This document shows, in pieces, positions 55,563 to 64,000 of a DNA stretch of 64,000 nucleotides. The stretch spans positions 241,320 through 305,319 of the forward strand of contig MU863902.1 in assembly GCA_033296885.1 (NCBI GenBank). Direction: 5' to 3'. Both the position numbers and the translations under genes were made by a program. How positions within the stretch are numbered: position 1 is the first letter of the stretch; each line of letters begins with the position of its first letter. Below the pieces are notes generated by a model. That model worked only from the letters and a program-made list of their open reading frames with translations, made no database searches and was not told the DNA's origin. The stretch is from Triangularia verruculosa. Lineage: Eukaryota > Ascomycota > Sordariomycetes > Sordariales > Podosporaceae.

Positions 55563-57374
55563 CGTGGCTGTGGCAATTGGTAGGTTGAGGGTTTGGTTGA
55601 AAGCTTGAAGTTGGCGTGAATAAGATGATGGAGCTGGTGATGGTTCTAGCAGAAAAGCGTGAGAGAAGCCCTGCCTCTTATACTTGTTCTTAGCCATGAA
55701 TATCAGCTGCTATCCTTCCTCATCTTCATCACTGCCCTCGCCGCTCGAACCACCCATGGCTCGAACTTCATGCTCACTCCTAACGGGCCGATAATCGCAG
55801 AAAGGATTTGCCAATACTACGAGCTAACCATATTCTCCTAGCTCGTGATGCTCATGATGGGGGATTCCTGGTCAGAATCTCATGTTGGTGATCCTTTTCC
55901 TGCGTAGTTTTGACTTTGCCCAGGTTGGGACACCGGTGTCCCTGTCGCCAAGGATATCTCCGGACCGCAAACCATCTCCGGTGCACAGGCCTTCCCACAA
56001 TGTAGTGCTGGGAATGGGTACTTCCGTGGGCACCTGTATTCTAGGTGCAAGTTCAATGGCTAATACCAATAAGAGTGCCTTGGGAAGCCGCTTAAGCGAG
56101 CAATGCAGTGTGCCTAGTTATGCCTGTTGGCATGTTGTAGCATTAGAATCAGCAGCCCCAGCACCTTGGTCTACACTGCGCCGCATCTCCCCTACATCGG
56201 ACGAAACTCGGACAGAAATGGGATTGCCTTAGGTAAATCGACCGTTGTCGGCATCCGAGAGTTGAGCAAATCCGCAACACCGCAGACTGATATCTTTTCT
56301 TTCATGCATCCGAGTTTTGCGTAGAGATAAAAGGGGGTAGCTTGGCACAGTGCTTCTATATCGTTCCACATACCTCTAGGTTGGCCCGGCAACCTTCAGG
56401 GGCCAGGCAAAACTTGAAGCATTACTTAGACAAAGAAGAGGCTTTCGTCAAAGCAGGGAGCGCCGGGGCCAGTAAATAGACACCGGCCGCCAATCTGACT
56501 GAGACTCAACTTTGATGATGACCTGATGCTCCCATTCTGCTTAGGCGTTACTAGAATATAACAGTCCCTCATTTGTGTTGGTCGTAAAGGGGTGTTCCGT
56601 TTCGCTTCGCGGCAGAATGTGCTGCTAAATCCTCCTCGCTCAAGTTTGTCTTAGCAAACTGACAAACCGATAGCGATGTCTTTGTTGTCGTCAGAGAGAA
56701 ATGAGCAAGATCGTCCAGCAATTCGAGCTTGGCAAGCTCCCTCCCGCACCTGATTCTGTCTCAGCAATCTGGGCCGAGACAGGAAAACTCACATGAACAT
56801 TACCACCACCGTCCGCAGCAAGGCTGTAACCTGATCCGTAATTGTACCTAATACCGTCCTCGTCTGAAAGCAGCCCTTTGACGCCTCCACAAACAGGTAG
56901 CCCGGCGATTATCGCTCTCGGTGGCTTCCATTACTATCCCCGTCCCATCGCCCATTCGTCAAATCATCTTCAATAACGATGAATGGGCAGCGCAAGCAGG
57001 ACAAGGTCGCAACGGGAAGGGGGCGTTTTTCATCGGTGCCTTCGAGAAGCGCATCGCTCTGACCGTTCCCCGGGAATCTGGAGCTGGAGGGGCAGCATGC
57101 TGGAGGATGCTGAATGTAGAGCTTCAGTGTCGCAGGTCCAATTGCTGCGAATGCGGGGCCATCGAGCCTGGGTGCTGGGCACCCGACACTTCAAGCGACG
57201 TGGTTCACGCAGAGTTTGGCTTGAAGAATGCCAATTCCATGCCAGTTCCCGGCGGCGGGACAGGCAGGTAGATATGTTCTTCCCGGTTGAGGGAAATATA
57301 TTGCCGCTTTCGGACTTGGGTGGGGGTGTGTGGTTAGGAGCGCCACCGCCACCCTACCCCCCTATCAAGATTTA
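55563..57374. other. Intergenic, no supported gene
   Basis: 1.8 kb of ordinary base composition with short frames only. It ends sharply at about 57375, where the AT-rich block begins. Confidence 0.5.
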
Positions 57375-58327
57375 ATTTCAGCTTTCAAATATACATACTT
57401 CATTTCGGACTTGAATTCTATAATCGAATCGTCGTACTTTATAAAACGACGTCCTTCCCTAATTTAGTTTTTATATATATACTAACTATCGATTTTAATT
57501 AGCATTTATATTATATCTACCTAGTTCTTTAGTATTGGCTACTACTTTCGCGGGCTTAATAACTATAGTTAAATTAATATAGGAGTTATTTCGTATAATA
57601 AAGAATAAATATAAAAAGTGTATATTAAAGGATTATACGAATAGAATTAATATTAAATTATGTAAGGCTTCGCGGGATAGCCGAATTTCTTATTAAAACT
57701 ATAATTTTTAAAAGAAAAGGTCTTAATAGTAGTTTTAAAATAGGACTGTAGGTTAATATACTTAGAAGTCCAAATATATTTACTTACTATAGTATTTAAG
57801 TACTGCTTTACTTAATATTAAGTTTTATTTATATTAAAATTAAATTAAATAATATTGAGTTTTACTTTTTAAGGATATTATAGCGAATAGTATTTTTTTA
57901 AGAAAATAAATAATAATAAATATAATATACTTAAAAATTAAGAATATTATATTTTATTTAACTAAAACTCTACTCTTTCGGCGAAATCCAAAGAAAGGAT
58001 CACGTTTTAGAGAAACTATTCTTCTTTTTCTATTAAAATATTATTGCGGTTATACAGGATATAAAGTAAGTAATGGTAAAAAAGGTAATAAATTAAGTAA
58101 AGAATTACCTATAGGAATTTTATAGGTAGGAATACCTTATAATAGTATCCTTTATTATAAGTAGAGCATATAAATAAAGCCCTACTAAAGGCGGTGAGAG
58201 GTAGTAGAATCCTTATCTAATTTAATAATTATATTCCAGTACTATAAAGATTTTTACTTTTAAGTTTAATATATTTTACTTTACTAGTTTTACAATGATG
58301 TTTTATAACGATAGTAAACTTTAGTTT
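57375..58327. repeat. AT-rich block, probably a RIP-mutated repeat relic
   Basis: Composition changes abruptly to very AT-rich, dominated by TA dinucleotides with hardly any CA/TG, and no frame survives. This is the signature of heavy repeat-induced point mutation. No terminal repeats or protein motif could be read, so the original element is unknown. It may be the internal part of the LTR-like element to its right. Confidence 0.65.
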
Positions 58328-58718
58328 TGTCACAATCGTTGATGAAGAACTAACGCACGGGGCGCGGGACGCTCCTAGCCAATCATTACGGACCAATCGG
58401 GAGTGGAGCGGAAGGCTCACGGTGATCCCGGTGAGCGGAGCGACAGGATCACGATGAGCATAGTGAGCCACAGGAAGGAAAGGTGATCCAGATCACCTTT
58501 GAGGAACGTGATCCTGGTGATCCATAGGTCTATATATACGGAGGAACTAGATAGCTTGTAGATAGTTCCGCAGTATGCAATCACAGCTTGTATTCACGGT
58601 ATCTTGTGTTTACATTGAGACATCTTGTTGTGCACTGTTTAGCTGCGCCGAACCAATTATCAGAAGTAGCCTTCAACCGAGTATCCCTTTCAGAGGTTCT
58701 GTACAGGGGTTCGTCACA
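58328..58718. mobile_element. Candidate solo LTR (391 bp, not RIP-mutated)
   Basis: A GC-normal island between AT-rich blocks. It begins TGTCACA and ends GTCACA, giving TG...CA ends. It contains a TATA-like TCTATATATACGG near 58530 followed by a transcribed-leader-like stretch, and a palindrome (AAAGGTGATC and GATCACCTTT around a 2-bp centre) at about 58480-58501. These are LTR features. The adjacent five bases (AGTTT, ATTGT) do not match, so no target-site duplication is confirmed. GTCACAAT is present at both ends. Confidence 0.45.
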
Positions 58719-58816
58719 ATTGTGTATAGTTAATAAATAATAGCGATATATAGATACTATGTCCCGATAGAGCTGGAAATAGATAGTATGTTATTATTGG
58801 GATAATAATATATATA

Positions 58817-58859
58817 ACGTACATTATCAGCGAGTGACCCATATCAGCGAATGACCCAC
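58817..58859 (+). repeat. Left terminal inverted repeat
   Basis: 43 bp beginning ACGTACATTATCAGCG. It contains two copies of TATCAGCGA(G/A)TGACCCA in direct orientation, likely transposase binding sites. Confidence 0.92.
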
Positions 58860-60637
58860 TTTCTACGCGACGCGACATCTTTGCACTTCACAACAACTTT
58901 CCTCCACCATCCAAAATACCCACTACTTCAAAAGAAAGCCAGATAATCTTAGCCCTCCAAGCTCTTCAAAATAACGAGAATCTAAGCGAACGAGCTACAG
59001 CTAAAATTTACGGAGTCGACCGTAGAATATTAGAGCGTTGCTATATCGGCAAGCCTACACAATACGAAACTATGCCTAATTTAAAGAAGCTCACTCAATC
59101 AGAAGAGGAGGCTATTATTTACTATATTATTGAACTATTTACGTGAACTTTTCTACCGAAATTAAATAGTATAGAAAGATATAACCAACCAACTGCTATA
59201 CGCCTGCGACGCGCCTCCTATCGGTAAGCTCTGGGCGTATCGATTTATTAAACGGTAGCTAGAGCTCCGTACGCAGTATACGCGTAGATACGACTACCAA
59301 AGGGCTAAGTGCAAGGATCTAAAGGTTATCGGCGAATAGTTTACGCTTATACGGAATACTAAAGCTAAGTACGGTATCGTAGATAACGATATCTATAACT
59401 TCGACGAAACTAGGTTTATAATAGGTATTATCTTCGCGGGTATAGTAATTACAACCTCGGACGGCCTTAGTAAGGTAAAACTAGCCCAGCTTAGCAACCG
59501 CGAATAGGTAACGGTAATCTAGGGAGTTAATATCCTCGGCTAGACTATTCCTCCCTTCATTATCTTAACCGCGCAGTACCACTTAGCTAACTAGTATACC
59601 GAGTACAACCTACCGTTTACTTAGCGCATTGTAATTACCGATAATAGCTGGACTACTAATATAGTAAGCCTAGATTAAATTAAACACTTCGACTATTATA
59701 CAGCGTCCCGCATAAAGGGCAAATACCGGTTATTAATCCTCGACGGCTACGAAAGCTACTACTCGACCGAATTCGAGCGCTATTACTAATAGAATAATAT
59801 TATTACGCTCTATATACCTCTATATTCTTTACACTACTTCTAGCTATTCGATATCGGCTATTTTAGGCTATTGAAGCAAGCGTACGGCCGCTAAATTAAG
59901 GACTTAATACATATATATATTAACCATATAAATAAACTCGAATTCCTCTATACCTTCTGCGAAGCCTTCTTCGCCTCTATAACGGAGAAGAATATATAGG
60001 GTAGCTTTACGGGTATTAGCCTTATACTGTACAATTTAGAGAGGGTACTTTCTAAGCTAAATATAAAGCTTCGTATACCAATACCTCTAAACTCACAGCC
60101 CGGCACTATATAACCTTAGGTCCCCTAAACACTACACAACCCTCGAGAAGCTAACTCGCAGTTAACACTTATTAAGACTTGTATTACCAACTATCAAAAC
60201 AGCTCCCCGACTTCAATATTAGATACTGTAGATTAATTTACTAAGGGTACAATAGCTGTAATACACTAAGTGGCCCTCTTACAGGCAGAGGTCTCTTCGC
60301 TCCGTAAGGCCAATAAGGCATTAAGTAAACGCCGGAGAGCTAAAAAAACACGTATAAGGCTTAGAGGGTCACTTACTATATAAAAGGCACAGGATCTACT
60401 GGATCAGAAGGCCGTGGATAGGGAGGGAGTGTAAGAAACGCAGCCGGATAATAGTAATACAGGGGGGGCTCGTACGAAGGTTCGGTACTGTAGTATATAC
60501 GGTAAGCCTGGCTATAATGCGCGCACTTACCAGGAGGCTGCAGAAGCATTTGATTCAGCTGTTTCTAATGTAATTATAGTTAATTGCTTGTGTTAATGTA
60601 GTGCAATTGAGGATGGTTTGTCAGGGTGTGGTGGGAG

Positions 60638-60680
60638 GTGGGTCACTCGCTGATATGGGTCACTCGCTGATAATGTACGT
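60638..60680 (-). repeat. Right terminal inverted repeat
   Basis: Reverse complement of the left repeat with one difference (the left copy has GAATGACC where this one gives GAGTGACC). Followed directly by TA. Confidence 0.92.
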
Positions 60681-61405
60681 TAAACCGAGTTTACCGCCCG
60701 GTTTTATTTTTAAGTTTTAATGTTTATTTTCTATTAGCGGTTTGCGGTTAAGCTTAGAGCGTTAAAGGTGGAGGGGAGTGAATATAGAAAACCACGGGAA
60801 AATTTTCCTTAGAATTTGGTAGAGAATTCTGTTAAAATTAGTATTATATTTCCCTTGAATTGATTGTCTGGTTGTTCTCAATTCATGGATCAGTTTCTCC
60901 TTCTCGGGGGACAAGCAAATACTGCGGGCACCAGCCAGGTGGTAAACGGACAGCTGTCGTGCTTTGCAGCGGAATGGTCTCGTACTCCATCCCGCATGAC
61001 TGGGAATGTTGAAGGGATCGAAGGTTTGGAATGCCATGTTTGTGACAGGCTATAAAAAGAAATGGGTGGATCTCGGTTCCAACCAGCCGGAAAGAAACGC
61101 CCGGACCCCTGTCAAAATCTAGACCGATTAGAGAATCCTTTGGGTTTTCAGCTTGATTCAGGGGTGTGGATTGAGCTGAGTGCTATGGCTGTTTACAGAC
61201 AGGAGATCAATAGTGCGGCCCATCAAATTTTAAATGCCCCAAAAGTGCGTCGATAAAGTGGCAAAATGCCCATTCGATCTGCTTGCTACTTCTCTGCCTC
61301 CAGAGATCTCTCTGTGTCACTCATTTTTGGTCGCTTGTTGTTTCGCAGTTCAATTTGAACAATTTCACTCGTTTTCCATACCGAAAAACTACGTTCGTCG
61401 ACGAT
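60681..61405. other. Intergenic: AT-rich edge, then promoter
   Basis: The first 180 bp are AT-rich like the repeat block. The rest has normal composition and should contain the promoter of the secreted protein at 61406. No gene supported. Confidence 0.5.
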
Positions 61406-62568
61406 ATGAGGTCTTGGTTGCTCTGCATCAGTGCCGGCGTTCTGGCCGGCGTCGCCAACGCGGCCTGTACGAACAAGTGCGGCTCGAACAAGTGTCTGGG
61501 TGCAATTGCTGCGGACCCTGCGTTTGGAGAGTCTTTCTGCTCTTCGTTCTTGGCCCTGGAGCCTGTTACCACAACGGTCACTGAAATTGAGACGGTCACG
61601 ACAGAGTTGGTCAATGTTGAGACGGCCTTGACCACAATTACCGTTACAACAGCAACCTTCACAGTGTTTGTGGTCCACCCCCTTTGCATGGAAGCTATTC
61701 CTCACACGCCCGTGATACAGGACCGGCAGCGAAGCCTCAACCATCTTCCAGAAGCGGGCTCCTACCATCACCGAGGTTGATCCGGCCTTGCCAGACCCGA
61801 CAGACGCCATTTTCTCCAAGTGCTCAACCAGCGATGATCGTATCAGCAAAGCATGCAGCTGTCTTCTCTCAACGGCCACCACATCTACCGTGACCGTGTT
61901 TGAGACTGCTACCTCTACTGCCACTGTTGAAGCTGAGGTGCGTGAACCGTGTGACATCCTTGCTGGACGCATACTGACTAGGTCGTATCGTCATATAGAG
62001 CACTATCGTCGAGACTGTCACCGACAATGTGGTGGCAACCGTCTCTGTTGCAGCTCCCGCCGTCACGATCCCTCCTAATATCATCATCAACGGCAACTTC
62101 GAGAACTACCTGCAGACCGGCAACATCCTCCCATGGACCGACACAACGGCATCCAACGGCGGAAGACTAGACATCGTGAATGGAGTCAACCCCTGCAGCT
62201 CCGAGAACGGAGTCGTCACCTGTGCCGGTGGCCAGGTCGTCATTCGCCCGTACCCGCCCACCACCGGCAGTAAATATGTCGGCATCCGCGAATCCTTTGT
62301 CGGCCGCCCTTCCACCACTTATGCCGTCAGCTTCGTGTACCGTTGCCTCAACTTCGACGCCGCCACCAACATTCAGGTTCTGTACAACGGCGCCGTGATT
62401 GGAACCGCCAATCAGTGCATCAACAGCGCTGCCTTCTCCATCGCTCGCAACATCCGGTTCACCACGGACGCCACGGGCCAGGGCGAGATCGAGATCCGCT
62501 TCCGCAACAGCGGCGCCACGCCGTATCTGTACTTCTACGCCGATGCCTTCCAGGCTATTGCTGTTTAA
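61406..62568 (+). CDS. Secreted Thr-rich protein with C-terminal carbohydrate-binding-like domain
   Basis: Three exons (61406-61665, 61721-61937, 61999-62568) sum to 1047 nt, 348 residues. A signal peptide (MRSWLLCISAGVLAGVANA) is followed by a small Cys-containing head (CTNKCGSNKCLGAIAADPAF, ESFCSSFLAL). Val/Thr-rich repeats come next (TTTVTEIETVTTELVNVETA), then a second Cys segment (IFSKCSTSDDRISKACSC), another Thr/Val stretch, and a C-terminal beta-domain of about 150 residues starting IIINGNFENYLQTGNILPW. That opening is typical of CBM-like jelly-roll domains in fungal adhesins and wall proteins. Probably extracellular, O-glycosylated and wall-associated; no GPI signal is visible. The first intron (GTTTGT...ACAG) is inferred from the frame change. 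Confidence 0.8.
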
Positions 62569-64000
62569 GTCAAAGGGTGGCGTCCAGATGGATATGATGA
62601 CCTGTTCTCTCTTTCTTTACTGTGAGCATGAGCATGGATACCTTCGGACTTGGGATCAATTATGCAAGATAGACTTTAGATACCTTACCTTTGCAAACGT
62701 TCCTCAACTGCATCATTTCACAATGACCTGTGTTTGTGACGCTTCATCGGACTTATTTGAGCTCAGACCAAATTACAGCTGTAAAAGAACAAGAATTGGG
62801 ACAAGGATGTGTTACCTTAAGAAATCAGACACGGAAGACTGAAACCTGGAACTTGTGAAAGGATCACACCTTGGGGCCACAATTTGACCTCCATCCACTG
62901 ACCTTATGTGATGGAATTGCTGAGGATGGAACCGAGGTAGGTAGCGTTATAGCTATTTGGAACTCAGATACTAAGTAAGTACCGCTCTCCTCCCTTTCTA
63001 ATCCTCCTGGGGGCTAATAGGTAGCCTTGGTTTATGCATTCAACAAGATGAGCCACCTCGTACCACCCACTATCACGCTGATTGTTATGTGGCTGAGTTT
63101 ATTACCCTGTTATCAGTAAGGATGACTCGATATAGGCTCGACCGGAGTCTAGAATCCCGCTCTTTAGGATTCCGTCCGGCTTTCGGGGGCCTGAACCATT
63201 GGAGTCCAAAATGAGCAAACGAATGCCGCTCACCGAGTACCTATCTAAAATGATGTGTTACCTGCAAAAAGAACGCATGCTCCACCTCCAGCTAGTACAG
63301 CCACTGGGCCAGACAACTCCCAGGAGTTGCTCTTTTTGCCGTTGATGTTCGCTCGAGGTCTGGTTTTGTGAAATATTTGTGATTTCTAGCCTAGCAGCCC
63401 TGAAGCTTTTGCCTCTATCTAATCTATCACTTCTTTTCATCATCTTCCTATGCCTTCGAAAAGTAGGTATTGCATCACAACAAAATCATCCCCTTGGTAC
63501 CTAGGTACCTAACCTAGTTCGTGCTAAGTCATGCAACAATATTTCACCAAACCACCACTTTGAACTCACAGAACTTAAAAACCAATTCCAAGGCGTACGC
63601 CCGGTTCCCAATTACCAGTTGCGCTGGCAATGGCAGGAAGAGTTGGCCGACATTGTCACATTGAAAAGCGACGGATTTCCATACAAAATGTGGAAGTTGT
63701 GCAAGTGCATCGATCAATTTTGACATGGTTGCCGAAAGCAGTTAGCGTCACTACGAATAGGGCTTTTCGACAAGACCGCAAATACTTATTGTTAAAACAG
63801 GTCTCCGTGAGGCCTGTAATTACAGTGGGTTGGCTGCTGTAATACTACGTGGTGTTGGTTGTGGTGGAATACTGGATTCGGCCAAGTCAACAGCAAAGTC
63901 ACCTTCCCGGCAATCCTCGCCTACCCGGCACCCAGGGAAAGGCTCCACCCACTACCTCAGGGCATTTCAAAGGCCTGCATCGGAGGCCTTAGTGGACCAA
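62569..64000. other. Intergenic to the window end
   Basis: 1.4 kb with no supported gene on either strand. It contains GAGGTAGGTAG at 62934-62944 and GGTACCTAGGTACCTA at 63496-63511. A gene starting beyond 64000 cannot be excluded. Confidence 0.5.

Larger units (their letters stand above)
58817..60680 (+). mobile_element. Fot1/Pogo-family (Tc1/mariner) DNA transposon, RIP-inactivated
   Basis: 1864 bp bounded by 43-bp terminal inverted repeats (58817-58859 and 60638-60680, one mismatch) and a TA duplication (58815-58816, 60681-60682). This is the size and structure of Fot1/Pot2. The plus strand retains a transposase relic in one broken frame. It has an HTH region (LSERATAKIYGVDRRIL near 58990), the first DDE block as IYNFDET near 59393, the second as LLILDGYES near 59733, the third region near 59850, and a C-terminal zinc-knuckle relic near 60484. 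Many TAG/TAA codons sit where Trp or Gln would be expected. All these changes are C-to-T or G-to-A, so the element cannot make transposase. Confidence 0.88.

Overview
The window reads as nuclear DNA of a filamentous ascomycete, most likely a plant-biomass-degrading Sordariomycete (Sordariales-like; inferred, not proven). Genes are short and carry introns of about 50-90 bp with fungal GT...AG signals. There is an asco-laccase, a GH55 glucanase and a CBM1-tagged secreted protein. One transposon carries the C:G to T:A transitions expected of repeat-induced point mutation (RIP). There are no bacterial operons, CRISPR arrays or ribosomal RNA genes.

Layout. 0-14 kb: a partial unknown gene, a decayed secreted alpha/beta-hydrolase, a six-exon laccase, a convergent DUF1996-CBM1 gene, a soluble epoxide hydrolase and an F-box/WD40 protein. 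14-31 kb: a long non-coding stretch, then a GH55 exo-beta-1,3-glucanase, a FIT2/Scs3-family lipid-droplet protein, an Ap4A phosphorylase, a Myb/SANT-like regulator, an NAD-dependent reductase facing a cis-CaaD-like tautomerase, and a small mitochondrial-type membrane protein. 31-38 kb is accessory: a SesB-like/NACHT/ankyrin NLR broken by two frameshifts, a spliced cysteine-rich secreted protein, and a 107-residue protein with an internal duplication. 38-45 kb is mostly housekeeping: a GT32 glycosyltransferase, the GPI-anchor deacetylase GPI12, a nucleotide-sugar transporter, an FSH1 serine hydrolase and a Cys-rich protein. 45-55 kb: a 24-bp minisatellite, a decayed NO VEIN-like gene, tRNA-Ser(UGA), a DUF1308 protein, a Lys/Glu-rich protein, tRNA-related debris, a gene with an in-frame stop, and a second cysteine-rich secreted protein. 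55-61 kb is repeat-rich: an AT-rich block, an LTR-like island and a complete-length but dead Fot1/Pogo element with 43-bp inverted repeats. 61-64 kb: a Thr-rich secreted protein and non-coding DNA.

How it fits together. Several genes are secreted lignocellulose or cell-wall proteins. A loose neighbourhood at 38-43 kb concerns glycosylation and GPI anchors. The accessory blocks (31-38 kb and 45-61 kb) hold most of the broken genes, orphans, minisatellite and transposon, together with a dispersed TACCTA/GGTACC motif. Intron structures were checked by hand: frames join and the exon sums are multiples of three wherever stated. Functions rest on recognised motifs only; no database search was possible.
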